A stretch of 28,330 nucleotides of DNA from Caldilineaceae bacterium (GCA_019637645.1 JAHBVH010000098.1:1-28330); one strand, 5' to 3'; positions 1 through 8,354 are shown, counted from the stretch's first letter. Notes: generated by a model not told the origin, from the letters alone. Numbers and translations are program-made.

Positions 1-2
1 GC

Positions 3-746
3 TTTGTCGGGTTGAACGCCCTGATCATGCAGCGCTACATGTATGAATATGATGTGCCGCTGGACGCCTTTGCCGGCTTCAGTATTAACGCCCATCGCAA
101 TGGGGCCAACAACCCCAACGCCATGTTTCAAGAAGCTGTGACCTTGAACGATTATCTCAAGGCACCCGTCATTGCCACGCCCATCAATATCCTGGATAGC
201 AGCCCCGTCTGTGATGGGGCCGCCGCTTTGGTGCTTGTCCCCACCGAGCGGGCGCACCTTTACACCAGGGGCCACCACCGCGGCGCCGTGCGGATCTTGG
301 CGAGCGCCGCGGCCACTGATACCCTGGCTGTCCACGACCGGCGCGATCCACTTTGGCTCGAAGCCGCCGCGATCAGCAGCCAAAAAGCCTATCGCCAAGC
401 TGGCGTAACCGCGCAAGAAATTGATCTTTTTGAGGTTCACGATGCCTTTACCATTATGAGTGCGCTCAGTCTTGAAGCATCAGGCTTTGCCCGGCGTGGA
501 GAAGGGTGGCGCATGGCCCACGAGGAAGTGATCGGGATTCAGGGGGAGTTGCCGATTAGCACCATGGGCGGCCTCAAGAGCCGTGGCCATCCGGTTGGAG
601 CCACAGGCGTCTATCAGATTGTCGAGTTGATCCAACAGCTAACGGGAACGGCTGGTGCCAATCAAGTCAGAAAGGCGGCCATTGGCATGGCACAGAATAT
701 TGGTGGCAGTGGAGCCACCATTTTGACTCATATTTTGGCCGCCTAG
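3..746 (+). CDS. Thiolase (acetyl-CoA acetyltransferase family), C-terminal part, 5' truncated by window
   Basis: The reading frame is open at the left edge of the window, so the start codon lies outside it and only about 247 residues are visible. They match the C-terminal half of SCP2-type thiolases. The EVHDAFT block carries the active-site His of the NEAF/HDAF type, and the GGLKSRGHPVGATG block is the conserved C-terminal glycine-rich loop with its His. A final GGSGATILTHIL strand ends the protein. Enzymes of this family condense or cleave acyl-CoA thioesters in the cytoplasm. The N-terminal nucleophilic Cys is not in the window, so catalytic competence cannot be judged. The gene converges with the sensor kinase gene, with only 10 bp between the stop codons. 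The substrate is unknown. Confidence 0.85.
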   Translation, partial: FVGLNALIMQRYMYEYDVPLDAFAGFSINAHRNGANNPNAMFQEAVTLNDYLKAPVIATPINILDSSPVCDGAAALVLVPTERAHLYTRGHHRGAVRILASAAATDTLAVHDRRDPLWLEAAAISSQKAYRQAGVTAQEIDLFEVHDAFTIMSALSLEASGFARRGEGWRMAHEEVIGIQGELPISTMGGLKSRGHPVGATGVYQIVELIQQLTGTAGANQVRKAAIGMAQNIGGSGATILTHILAA

Positions 747-756
747 GGCTTGCAAC

Positions 757-2940
757 TTAGTTCGTGCGTAAGGCCCGCTCGACGTAATCGGTTAAGAGGG
801 TGGCGCTATAGGGCTTGGCCAAGAAGGCAATTTCCTGGCCTAATTGAGTGCTGACCTCGGTCTCGCTATAGCCAGACATGAGAATAACTTTCAGATTTGG
901 CTCAATCTGGCGCAGGAGCTGATAGGTCTGCCGCCCATCTAGCCCAGGCATTTTCATATCCAATAAAACCACACCGATCTGGTTATGCAGGCGATGAAAC
1001 TGCTCGACGCCCTCTTGACCGCTAGCCGCGGCAATGACGGTAAAGCCACGGCCACTGAGAATATCATAGGCAGCATCGCGGATAGGGGCTTCATCATCAA
1101 TGACTAAGATGGTCTGGCGTTGTTCGAGGGGCGCGCCAACGATTTCAGTCTTTGTCACTGAATTTTGGGGCGCGTCTGGCAAAGCAGGCAGCAAGACAGT
1201 AAAGGTCGTGCCCCGCCCCGGCTGGCTTTGAACTTGGAGCCCGCCATTGTGCAGACGGATAATCCCCAGCGTTGCGGATAGCCCCAGCCCGTGGCCTTTG
1301 CTTTTGGTACTAAAGAATGGATCAAAAATCCGGCTCAGTACCTCTTGGCTCATCCCTGCACCGTTGTCAGTCACTTGAACGACTACATAGGAACCTGCCA
1401 GCAAATTCCCCACGACATAGCCTTGGCTAGTCGTTTCCGCCGCGAGCCACTGGGACTTGGTGCCGATGTGAATGTTCCCTTCCTGCTCACCCAGCGCTTC
1501 TACGGCATTGATAAACAGATTCATGACGACTTGTTGCATTTGCCCGCGATCGGCGGCGATCAAAGGGAGGCCATCTTCTAGATCAAGGCGAAAGGAGGCA
1601 CTGCTCGATAGGGCCATTTGCATCAAATCGGCAGTATCACGAATGAGCTGATTAACATCCAACGCGGTGATCTGGAATTTACCTTTGCCCGCATAAGCAA
1701 GCAGTTGATGGGTAAGGTCAGCGGCTCGTTCCGCCGACAAAACGGCTTTGTCAATATGGGGGACCGCTGGCAAGCCTTTGAGCAATTTGAGTTTCGCCAG
1801 TGAGGCTTGGGCTAACATCCCGGTCAGCAGATTGTTGAAATCATGGGCAATTCCACCGGCCAACACCCCCAGACTTTCCAGCTTTTGCGCCTGGAGAGTC
1901 GCTTCTTCCAGTTGTTTGTCGACCGTAATATCGCGCACGATCATTTGGACTTCATTGGGTCCGCTCGGTAACAGCCGCGCCTCATAGCTGCGTGTTTCAG
2001 CCGTAGTTTCATCCGGTAGTTGATACTCACACAACTGTTCTTGTCCTGTACTCAGCACCTTTTGGATCGCTTGGCGAACCGGTCCGGCAGCCGCCGTAGG
2101 CAACAGATCCACCAATACCTTGCCGATGGTTGCTTCCGTTGCCACCGCCATGCAGAAATTCTTAGGTGGCTTGACATCGACACAGAGCCCACATTGGTTC
2201 AAACGAAAGACAGCATCAGGAATCGTATCGAGAATGGCGCGCAGTCGCTGTTCGCTGTTGCGTAGCCCCTGTTCAATTCGCTCTTGTACTTGGAAAAATT
2301 GATAGAGCACATAGGTGGTCAACAACATCATCAAGAGAAAGCCGACACTGGCGCCATTAAGTAAACCGTTGAGCCGGCTGGATGAGCTCATCCATGCAAC
2401 AATACGACTTTCATAATCTAATTGACTTTCGGCAATGGCTTGGTTAATCACTTTTTCGGCTGCATCTAGTTTCACTAGCAAGGCAGCTTGTAAGGTCTCA
2501 TTGGAATTTCCTTGCAACCACAAACGGAGATCCGGTTGCAGCTCAACCCAACTAGTCCGATAAGCATAGAGTAGTTCTTTAACCGTTGGCGTTAAAATTT
2601 CAAAATGACTTGAATTTTCTAAAACGCGCAGGCGGCTCCAAACCAGATTGCCCTGTTCACTAATGGCCTGGCGGGAAAGCTCCTGCGAAGGGGCGGCAAT
2701 CAGGGCTGTCAAGCGGAGGTGTTCGCGTTGGAGTTGCGCAAAATTCCGGACGCTCACATGGGCAATCCGGTTGAGGCTCATCCCCTGTTGATCGGAAATT
2801 TGGCGGTTCAACTGAACCGCCAACCCCAAGATGGCTAGCAAGGCAATGACCATCGGGGAGATCAGCAGAATGACGCGATTAGGCGCAATGGCATCGCTTT
2901 GTAGCAGCAATGATTCCCAAAACCAGTGAAATCTTTTCAC
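757..2940 (-). CDS. Hybrid sensor histidine kinase with C-terminal receiver domain
   Basis: This is a 727-residue membrane histidine kinase. Hydrophobic segments at about 22-42 and 196-216 bracket an extracytoplasmic region of about 150 residues. A PAS-like domain follows (about 228-340), then the HisKA H-box with phospho-acceptor His366 (AGGIAHDFNN). The catalytic ATPase domain has an N-box (MNLFINAVEAL), DNGAGMS and GHGLGLS. A receiver domain (about 610-722) has the acidic IDDE pocket, phospho-acceptor Asp661 (LLDMKMPG) and the conserved Lys in AKPY. Phosphate presumably passes from His366 to Asp661 and then to an unidentified partner; no DNA-binding domain is present. The gene starts 31 bp after the lipoprotein gene upstream, so the two probably form one operon. 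The ligand is unknown. Confidence 0.93.
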   Translation of the reverse strand: MKRFHWFWESLLLQSDAIAPNRVILLISPMVIALLAILGLAVQLNRQISDQQGMSLNRIAHVSVRNFAQLQREHLRLTALIAAPSQELSRQAISEQGNLVWSRLRVLENSSHFEILTPTVKELLYAYRTSWVELQPDLRLWLQGNSNETLQAALLVKLDAAEKVINQAIAESQLDYESRIVAWMSSSSRLNGLLNGASVGFLLMMLLTTYVLYQFFQVQERIEQGLRNSEQRLRAILDTIPDAVFRLNQCGLCVDVKPPKNFCMAVATEATIGKVLVDLLPTAAAGPVRQAIQKVLSTGQEQLCEYQLPDETTAETRSYEARLLPSGPNEVQMIVRDITVDKQLEEATLQAQKLESLGVLAGGIAHDFNNLLTGMLAQASLAKLKLLKGLPAVPHIDKAVLSAERAADLTHQLLAYAGKGKFQITALDVNQLIRDTADLMQMALSSSASFRLDLEDGLPLIAADRGQMQQVVMNLFINAVEALGEQEGNIHIGTKSQWLAAETTSQGYVVGNLLAGSYVVVQVTDNGAGMSQEVLSRIFDPFFSTKSKGHGLGLSATLGIIRLHNGGLQVQSQPGRGTTFTVLLPALPDAPQNSVTKTEIVGAPLEQRQTILVIDDEAPIRDAAYDILSGRGFTVIAAASGQEGVEQFHRLHNQIGVVLLDMKMPGLDGRQTYQLLRQIEPNLKVILMSGYSETEVSTQLGQEIAFLAKPYSATLLTDYVERALRTN

Positions 2941-2971
2941 AGCACAGCCTATTCCCTTTCACCGATTTCAG

Positions 2972-3550
2972 TTACTCAATACGAATTGTTTTGATCTGCC
3001 AGATCCATTTACGACGGACGGCGAGGAGATCAAATTCGTAGTTATCTACGGGATAGACCAACATTGCTGGGCCGCGATAATCGGGCTGCATATATTCACC
3101 GTCGGCTTGGAGGGCGAATAGAACAGGATACTGATAAAAATCGGTGATCGGCACATCGATCATATAGTCATTGATCGCGACAAAGTGCACCGTCTGCGCA
3201 TCGTCCGGCACTTGCCACAAGGCTAATAGATCGCGCATTAATACACCACGGTATTGGATCTTGCGCTCTTCAAAGGGATCTAGCACGGTATATTCTACGA
3301 CGCCACTCTCTTCTAGCGTCGCCCGATCCATGACAATGCCAGCCGGATCATTGAATGTTCCAATCGTACCTGTAATGGTTAGAATAGGCGCTGTTGCTGG
3401 GGGAGGAATGGCAACACCTGGCTGCAACACAGCGGGGCTAACAATGGTGTAGACATCCTCAAATGGGGTAGGGCCTTTACAAGAAGCGAATATCAGTAGA
3501 ACGGAAACAAGAAGGACAAAAAACAATTGCTTATGTTGGGTAGGGGTCAT
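2972..3550 (-). CDS. Lipoprotein with molybdopterin-binding-like (sulfite oxidase/YedY) fold
   Basis: The chosen start gives 192 residues beginning MTPTQHK, followed by a hydrophobic stretch and a lipobox-like FASC (Cys24), so export and lipid anchoring are likely. The frame is open further upstream, but those codons run into the ssb terminator and lack a signal peptide, so this internal ATG was preferred. The mature part shows the pattern of the oxidoreductase molybdopterin-binding domain: a GTIG strand, RGVLMRDLLALW, and a C-terminal VDNYEFDLLAVRRKWIWQIKTIRIE. The domain is small and no obvious Mo-ligand Cys is seen in it, so it may bind a pterin or other ligand without being an enzyme. The kinase gene lies 31 bp downstream, which suggests a sensory accessory role. 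This function is inferred. Confidence 0.7.
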   Translation of the reverse strand: MTPTQHKQLFFVLLVSVLLIFASCKGPTPFEDVYTIVSPAVLQPGVAIPPPATAPILTITGTIGTFNDPAGIVMDRATLEESGVVEYTVLDPFEERKIQYRGVLMRDLLALWQVPDDAQTVHFVAINDYMIDVPITDFYQYPVLFALQADGEYMQPDYRGPAMLVYPVDNYEFDLLAVRRKWIWQIKTIRIE

Positions 3551-3660
3551 TTGCTTTATTTCTTTCTTGTCTAGCGCCGAAGTCACATTTTCTTCTATTG
3601 TATCCTTGATTCTACAGGAGATCATCAGAATTTTGGCGGAATTGTCCTGTCTCCAAAACG

Positions 3661-3706
3661 GGAAAAAAAACAAAGTGCGCCTTACGAACCGCAAGCGCAC
3701 TTTGTT
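3661..3706 (-). terminator. Rho-independent terminator downstream of ssb
   Basis: A perfect 12-bp inverted repeat (3669-3680 AACAAAGTGCGC and 3695-3706) encloses a 14-nt loop. Read on the minus strand the stem is followed directly by a run of eight T (3661-3670 region). It lies about 105 bp beyond the ssb stop codon and before the lipoprotein gene, so it separates the two minus-strand transcription units. Confidence 0.85.
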
Positions 3707-3810
3707 AATAATGGATATTGTTAAAAACGGTTAGTAGAGTAGACAAGTTTCACCTGTTTGCTTTGGGTAAGCAGCCAAGCGTATTGTAGTCTCAGCTCGA
3801 CAGGCGTCGA

Positions 3811-4230
3811 TCAGAAGGGAATATCTTCGTCTTGCAGATCAGCAGCCGGAGCCGATGTGGGGGCCGCATGCCCAAAGTTGTTCCCCCCCATGGGGGCATC
3901 GCCCCGCTGCCCCAAGAAGCGTACACTCTGGGCCTTCACCTCTAAGGAGGCGCGCATGTTACCATCGCGATCGGTATAGGGGCGTGCTTCTTCCATTTCG
4001 CCAATCACCAAGACTTGGCGCCCCTTGGAAAGATATTGGCTGACCGTTTCCGCTTGTTTGTTCCACACCGAAATACGGAACCACGTTGTCTTGTCTTGGC
4101 GTTGACCATCCTGCCCGGTCCAACTGCGGTTGACGGCCAAGCTAAAGCTCGCAACCGGAACACCACTGGGCGTATAGCGCATCTCTGGATCGCTACCCAA
4201 ATTTCCAATCAAGGTAATCTGCTGGTACAT
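3811..4230 (-). CDS. ssb: Single-stranded DNA-binding protein
   Basis: The 139-residue protein has the typical SSB start (MYQQITLIGNLGSDPEMRYT), an OB-fold of about 105 residues with the TTWFRISVWNKQAE block, a short Gly/Pro/Ala-rich linker, and the acidic tip DEDIPF. That tip is the docking peptide for replication and repair partners. The protein coats single-stranded DNA in replication, recombination and repair. The start is supported by GGAGAG about 6 bp upstream on the minus strand. The gene is monocistronic by context: it has its own near-consensus sigma-70 promoter (4271-4299) and an intrinsic terminator (3661-3706). A LexA-box match sits just upstream of the promoter, so expression may be damage-inducible. 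Confidence 0.97.
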   Translation of the reverse strand: MYQQITLIGNLGSDPEMRYTPSGVPVASFSLAVNRSWTGQDGQRQDKTTWFRISVWNKQAETVSQYLSKGRQVLVIGEMEEARPYTDRDGNMRASLEVKAQSVRFLGQRGDAPMGGNNFGHAAPTSAPAADLQDEDIPF

Positions 4231-4270
4231 AACACTCTCCTCTCACTACCGTTCTGTGTCAAGTGAACTC

Positions 4271-4299
4271 ATTGTACTGCGAATCAATGAATCTGTCAA
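4271..4299 (-). promoter_or_regulatory. Sigma-70 type promoter of ssb
   Basis: On the minus strand there is a perfect -35 TTGACA (4294-4299), a 17-bp spacer and -10 TACAAT (4271-4276), one mismatch from consensus. Predicted initiation is near 4264, giving a leader of about 35 nt that contains the GGAGAG ribosome binding site. Confidence 0.88.
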
Positions 4300-4318
4300 T
4301 AAAAAAATCGGCAAAAAA

Positions 4319-4330
4319 GAACACGCGTTC
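4319..4330. promoter_or_regulatory. LexA (SOS) box match, Gram-positive type
   Basis: GAACACGCGTTC fits the Gram-positive DinR/LexA consensus GAAC-RNRY-GTTC at every position, and is flanked by A and T to extend the symmetry to 14 bp. It lies 19 bp upstream of the ssb -35 element. LexA boxes of this type are known in Chloroflexota. The upstream placement is less usual than overlap with a promoter, so function is inferred. Confidence 0.6.
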
Positions 4331-4457
4331 TACATCGGCATGATTAACTTTCTATAAGCGGCAGGGAGAAGCATTTTGCCTCATCCTTGAAATCAACCCA
4401 TTTATGCGCTCGTCTGGACGAAGCCACCAAACCATGCGATAATAGAGAGACCCCTCT

Positions 4458-4493
4458 ATGATAAGAAATATGATAAGAAATATGATAAGAAGT
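4458..4493 (+). repeat. Threefold 12-bp tandem repeat upstream of lutABC
   Basis: ATGATAAGAAAT is repeated head to tail at 4458, 4470 and 4482; the third copy differs by one base (ATGATAAGAAGT). It lies 110 bp before the lutA start. It could be a regulator binding array or simple slippage; the sequence does not decide. Confidence 0.9.
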
Positions 4494-4602
4494 TGATGAG
4501 TACAGTATACCGTATGCGGGTCCCCATTGGAGTATGGCAAGGTAGACGGTTAACAATTATTGAGCTCAAGGGAAAGCAGTAAAGGCTGATTACTAGGATT
4601 GC

Positions 4603-5457
4603 ATGGAGAAAAAACAGTTTTCGACCCCACCTCGCCGGGTTGCGCTCTTTGTCACTTGTATGGTGGACATGATCTACCCCGCCGTTGGCCTGGCCACCGC
4701 TGAACTCCTCGAACGCCTGGGGATTGAGGTCGTCTTTCCAGTCGAGCAGACCTGTTGTGGTCAGCCAGCCTTCAACGCTGGCTATCGCCAGGAAGCACGG
4801 CTGCTTGCCGAACGGTTTCTGGACATCTTTGAGCCCCTAGTCCGCACCGGCCATGTAGATGCCATTGTGGTTCCCAGCGGCAGTTGCGCCACCATGACTA
4901 GCCATTTTTACGCGGCCCTCTTTGAAGAGCAACCGACGTCGTCGCTTGCGCACCGGGCCCAAGCCGTGGCCGCCGTAACCTTTGAGCTAACCCAATTTTT
5001 GGTCGATGTTCTGGGTGTTACCGATCTTGGTGTCCATTTCCCCGGCAAACTGACTTATCATGCCTGTTGCCATCTACTGCGCGAATTGGGCATTGACGAG
5101 CAGCCCCGGACCTTGCTAGCCCAGATTCCCGACGCCGAACTGGTCGAGCTCAATGGTGCCGAGGAATGTTGTGGCTTTGGTGGGCTCTTTGCCCTCAAAA
5201 ACGCGGGCATTAGCACCGCCATGGGACAGCGCAAGACGCGCAACCTGGCCGAGACCGATGCCGATGTGGTGGCCCTGTGCGATGTCAGCTGCATGACCCA
5301 CATGAATGGCCTCCTCAGCCGTCAAGCCCAGCGCTGTCGTGCCGTACATATCGCCGAAATTCTCAACAATCAGGTTGATCTCACGGCTCGCCCCGCCTCA
5401 GCCATGCCCGAACCGCCAGCACTCCCCCCGCGCCGTTGGCAAGATGCCAAAGAATAA
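4603..5457 (+). CDS. lutA: L-lactate utilization protein LutA ((Fe-S)-binding, CCG domains)
   Basis: The 284-residue protein has two cysteine-rich CCG domains. The first includes Cys19 (FVTCMVD) and Cys51-Cys52 (TCCGQPAFNAGY); the second includes Cys155-Cys156 (HACCHLLRELG) and Cys189-Cys190 (ECCGFGGLF). These bind Fe-S clusters in the GlpC/heterodisulfide reductase manner. LutA is one subunit of the LutABC complex, which oxidises L-lactate to pyruvate in the cytoplasm. It is longer than the usual ~240 residues because of a Pro/Ala-rich C-terminal tail. The ATG is preceded by AGGA about 6 bp away. lutB starts 14 bp downstream, so this is the first gene of the lutABC operon. No lactate permease or LutR-type regulator is seen next to it. 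Confidence 0.93.
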   Translation: MEKKQFSTPPRRVALFVTCMVDMIYPAVGLATAELLERLGIEVVFPVEQTCCGQPAFNAGYRQEARLLAERFLDIFEPLVRTGHVDAIVVPSGSCATMTSHFYAALFEEQPTSSLAHRAQAVAAVTFELTQFLVDVLGVTDLGVHFPGKLTYHACCHLLRELGIDEQPRTLLAQIPDAELVELNGAEECCGFGGLFALKNAGISTAMGQRKTRNLAETDADVVALCDVSCMTHMNGLLSRQAQRCRAVHIAEILNNQVDLTARPASAMPEPPALPPRRWQDAKE

Positions 5458-5471
5458 CGCAGGATTAGCCT

Positions 5472-6959
5472 ATGCCGACCGCTGTGATCGATCTACACGC
5501 GCCCTATCAAGAACGGGTGGATGCCGCGCTCAACGACCGCCATCTCCAAACAGCCCTCGCCCGCGCCACCGTGCGGATGAGCGGGCAACGCCTCACCGCC
5601 ATGCAGACCGTGGATGGGCAAACCTTGCGCGATCAGGTGCGCCAGATGAAGGAATATGTGCTGCGCAACTGGCCGGATCTGCTCGAACAGTTGGAGCAAA
5701 ATCTGGTCGCCAATGGGGCGCAGGTCCATTGGGCGCGGGATGCCGCCGAGGCCAATCAGATCATCGTCGCCATTGCCCGCCGTGCCAATGTAAAAAAAGT
5801 GGTCAAAGCCAAATCCATGGCGACCGAGGAGATTCACCTCAATCACGCGCTAGAAGAAGCCGGTATGACCGCCATTGAGACGGATTTGGGCGAATACATT
5901 ATCCAGCTCAATCAAGAACCACCGAGCCACATTGTGGCACCCGTTATCCATCGGCGGCTCGAAGACATTGCCGCCATCCTGCAAGAAAAGCTCGACATGC
6001 CCCCCACGCTGGACCCGGAAACCATGTGCGCCCTCGCGCGGGCCAAATTGCGCCAGGAATTTCTCACGGCAGAGATGGGGGTCAGCGGCTGTAATTTTGC
6101 CATTGCCGAAACGGGCACGATCTGTATTGCCACCAACGAAGGCAATGGCCGCCTTAGCTCTACCATGCCCCGCGTCTATGTAGCGCTCATGGGCATTGAA
6201 AAATTGGTGCCGACGGTAGAGGATGCCTTCCTCCAATACCAAGCCCTCTGTCGCAGCGCCACCGGTCAACAGACGACGGTCTATCTCTCCATGACCAATG
6301 GCCCGCGCCAACCAGGCGATGCCGACGGGCCCGAAGAATTTCATGTGGTGCTGCTTGATAATGGCCGCAGCGATCTCTTAGCCAATGGTTACGGGGAAGC
6401 GCTCTTGTGTATCCGCTGTGGTGCCTGCTTGAATGTCTGCCCCGTCTATCGCGAGATTGGCGGCCATGCCTATGGCAGCACCTACAGCGGCCCCATCGGC
6501 GCGGTGATTAGCCCCATGTTGCCCATGGGGGTGACCCAAGCCAACAAATTGCCCCATGCCAGCAGCCTCTGTGGGGCTTGCCGCGAAGCTTGCCCTGTCA
6601 AGATTGATTTGCCGCGGCTCCTGCTCGATCTGCGCAACGATCAGGTCCAAACAGGGGACAGTCCCTTCTTTGACCGCGCCGCGATGACTGGTTTTATTCA
6701 AACCATGAAGAGTCGCAGCCGCTATGAACAGGCGGGCAAGTTAGCCAGTGTCGCGACCCAGTTGATGGCGACCCAGGGCGGCAATCTCAAATTTATGCCG
6801 CCCCCGCTCAACGGCTGGACCCAAAGCCGCGACTTTCCCGCCTTTGCCCGCAAAAGCTTCCGCGAGCTGTGGGCCGAACGCCAAAGCCGCCGGCGCGCCA
6901 TCCAGGGCGAAGCACCAGCCACACCACCAGCCGGAGCCAAGCATGACCACACGGGATGA
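5472..6959 (+). CDS. lutB: L-lactate utilization protein LutB (LUD domain plus ferredoxin-type Fe-S domain)
   Basis: The 495-residue protein has an N-terminal LUD domain (about 60-300), seen in KAKSMATEEIHLNHALEEAG, TDLGEYIIQL and AETGTICIATNEGNGR. Two [4Fe-4S] motifs follow: Cys313, 316, 319, 323 (CIRCGACLNVCPVY) and Cys367, 370, 374 (CGACREACPVKI). It is the iron-sulfur subunit of lactate oxidation and passes electrons within LutABC. AGGATT precedes the ATG. The C-terminal tail overlaps the start of lutC by 17 bp, which points to translational coupling. Length is close to the family norm. Confidence 0.95.
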   Translation: MPTAVIDLHAPYQERVDAALNDRHLQTALARATVRMSGQRLTAMQTVDGQTLRDQVRQMKEYVLRNWPDLLEQLEQNLVANGAQVHWARDAAEANQIIVAIARRANVKKVVKAKSMATEEIHLNHALEEAGMTAIETDLGEYIIQLNQEPPSHIVAPVIHRRLEDIAAILQEKLDMPPTLDPETMCALARAKLRQEFLTAEMGVSGCNFAIAETGTICIATNEGNGRLSSTMPRVYVALMGIEKLVPTVEDAFLQYQALCRSATGQQTTVYLSMTNGPRQPGDADGPEEFHVVLLDNGRSDLLANGYGEALLCIRCGACLNVCPVYREIGGHAYGSTYSGPIGAVISPMLPMGVTQANKLPHASSLCGACREACPVKIDLPRLLLDLRNDQVQTGDSPFFDRAAMTGFIQTMKSRSRYEQAGKLASVATQLMATQGGNLKFMPPPLNGWTQSRDFPAFARKSFRELWAERQSRRRAIQGEAPATPPAGAKHDHTG

Positions 6960-7713
6960 GCTACTCGACAAATTGCGGACGAACTTGGCCCGCCCCGATC
7001 TACGCTTCCCGCCACCGACCGTTACACCCCTGACGCCAACCACGCGCATGACGGTGACGAGCGCCGAGGGCGGCCCCTATCTATTAGCCCAACGCTTTGG
7101 CAGTGAGTTGACGCGCCTGCATGGCACCTATCAACTGGTGGAATCGGTCGCCGAGGCGCGCATGGCCTTATTCAACCAACTTTTGGCCTGGAAAAGCGCC
7201 GAAGAACAGGCCCAAAAGGGGCAACGTCGTGTCACGAACCAGGAGCGCAGTATCCTCAGTTGGCAACCGGACATGCTGCCCGTGCCAGGCGTAGACGAAG
7301 CGCTCAAAGATATGGGCTTTCAACTGGTGGTCCCAACCGACCTCAGCAGTGCCGAGAGCCGCGAGGCCGTGCGCTTTATCCGCTTTGGGCTCACGGGTGT
7401 CGAAGCGGCGTTCGCCAGCACCGGCTCCATGGTAATGGCGTCAAGCCCAGCCACCAATCGCGTCGCGAGTCTGTTGCCCTTTCGTCACCTCGCCCTCATT
7501 CCCCTGGATCGACTTTACCCCACCCCCGAAAGCTGGCTTCAAGAGCAACGCGCCGCTGGCACCCTGGTGGATTTCTTTCGCCAACATGCCAACCTCGCGA
7601 TGATTAGTGGCCCGAGCAAATCTGCCGACATTGAGATGAATCTGACCCTTGGCGTCCATGGGCCCAAATTTGTCCACGCGATTCTGTTTGCGCAGTCCGG
7701 TGAACTCGCCTAG
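6943..7713 (+). CDS. lutC: L-lactate utilization protein LutC (LUD domain)
   Basis: The 256-residue LUD-domain protein begins MTTRDELLDKLRTNL. The start was placed inside the 3' end of lutB because the homologous part begins there and GGAG lies just upstream; an in-frame extension to 6844 would lie within lutB and has no family counterpart. The conserved LUD core is seen in GLTGVEAAFASTGSMVMAS and the NRVASLLPFRHLALIPLDRLYPT block. It is the third component of lactate oxidation with LutA and LutB. An insertion-like charged stretch (EEQAQKGQRRVTNQ) is visible. The gene converges with the response regulator gene, 17 bp apart, and a 7-bp inverted repeat spans both stop codons. Confidence 0.92.
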   Translation: MTTRDELLDKLRTNLARPDLRFPPPTVTPLTPTTRMTVTSAEGGPYLLAQRFGSELTRLHGTYQLVESVAEARMALFNQLLAWKSAEEQAQKGQRRVTNQERSILSWQPDMLPVPGVDEALKDMGFQLVVPTDLSSAESREAVRFIRFGLTGVEAAFASTGSMVMASSPATNRVASLLPFRHLALIPLDRLYPTPESWLQEQRAAGTLVDFFRQHANLAMISGPSKSADIEMNLTLGVHGPKFVHAILFAQSGELA

Positions 7714-7730
7714 CATAAGCTGTCTGGCCG

Positions 7731-8165
7731 CTAGGCTTGGGGCAGCAGCTCGGCAATTTGACTATACCAATAGACCAGCTGGACAAACGCGTCACCTCGG
7801 TTACGCAGACTCTCTTTCGCCAAGTAGGCGACAATCCCATAGCGATAGGCCGCGGCTTTGTCAGCTTCCGCTTGCGAAGCGCTGATCACAAAGACGCTGC
7901 TGGGCTGTAGCTGAGGATCGGCACGTAATTCGTGTAAAAACGCAAGGCCGTCCAGCATCGGGAGCTGTAGATCCAATAGAATGAGGTAGGGGCGGGGCAA
8001 CCGTTGTTGCCCACCTGTCCCATGCAAACAATCCAGCGCCTGTTGTCCATCGGTCACGCGTGTGATGAGCAGCGTCTCGGCATGTGGCCTTAACAGCCGG
8101 TAAATTGTTGTCGCGTCCACATCATCATCTTCAACAAGCAGGATTTGAATCGGCTGGGACGGCAT
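7731..8165 (-). CDS. Single-domain response regulator (Rcp1-like)
   Basis: The 144-residue protein is a lone receiver domain. It has the acidic pocket VEDDDVD (Glu12-Asp15), phospho-acceptor Asp65 (LILLDLQLPMLDG), Ser in the switch position (VISAS) and Lys117 in YLAKES. The DDDVDATT pattern and the long loop before the phosphorylated strand match Rcp1-like regulators that serve phytochrome-type or hybrid kinases. No output domain exists, so it acts by protein contact or in a phosphorelay. The start is the ATG after GGGAGAGGGA; an upstream in-frame extension lacks such a site. The hybrid kinase at 757-2940 is one possible partner, but nothing in the sequence proves it. Confidence 0.88.
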   Translation of the reverse strand: MPSQPIQILLVEDDDVDATTIYRLLRPHAETLLITRVTDGQQALDCLHGTGGQQRLPRPYLILLDLQLPMLDGLAFLHELRADPQLQPSSVFVISASQAEADKAAAYRYGIVAYLAKESLRNRGDAFVQLVYWYSQIAELLPQA

Positions 8166-8318
8166 CACATTCCCTCTCCCTTTCCTGAAGGTTTTTGGAT
8201 ATTGATCGGTAGTTGACAGCAACCTTGGGGAAAACCCTACCTATTTAAGCACAAAGCCACTTCTCGTTTAGGAGAAAAGCTTACAGAATTTCCACCTTGG
8301 CCATTCCAGTAACGCCAC

Positions 8319-8354
8319 AGTGAATAACTGTGTGAATAACTGTGTGAATAACTG
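8319..8354 (+). repeat. Threefold 12-bp tandem repeat with DnaA-box-like core, upstream of oxidoreductase gene
   Basis: TGTGAATAACTG is repeated at 8319 (first base A), 8331 and 8343. The reverse complement of each core, TTATTCACA, fits the degenerate DnaA box TTWTNCACA in the second and third copies and misses by one base in the first. The array ends 22 bp before a TATAAT hexamer. Confidence 0.85.

Larger units (their letters stand above)
4231..4602. other. Divergent intergenic region between ssb and lutA
   Basis: These 372 bp hold the ssb promoter, an SOS-box match and a threefold 12-bp tandem repeat, all listed separately. No convincing sigma-70 promoter for lutABC was found: TTGGAG (4527) followed by TAACAA is only a weak candidate. 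No gene of credible coding character lies here. Confidence 0.6.

Noticed and set aside
3551..3700. N-terminal extension of the lipoprotein gene by 50 codons
   Set aside because: It would start inside the ssb terminator and put a non-signal sequence ahead of a good lipoprotein signal peptide.
4344..4556. 70-residue minus-strand open frame with ISYH repeats
   Set aside because: The repeats are just the translated 12-bp tandem DNA repeat; no ribosome binding site and no family.
7708..7736. 7-bp inverted repeat GCCTAGC/GCTAGGC across the lutC and response-regulator stop codons as a bidirectional terminator
   Set aside because: Short stem, 15-nt loop and no T-tract on either side.
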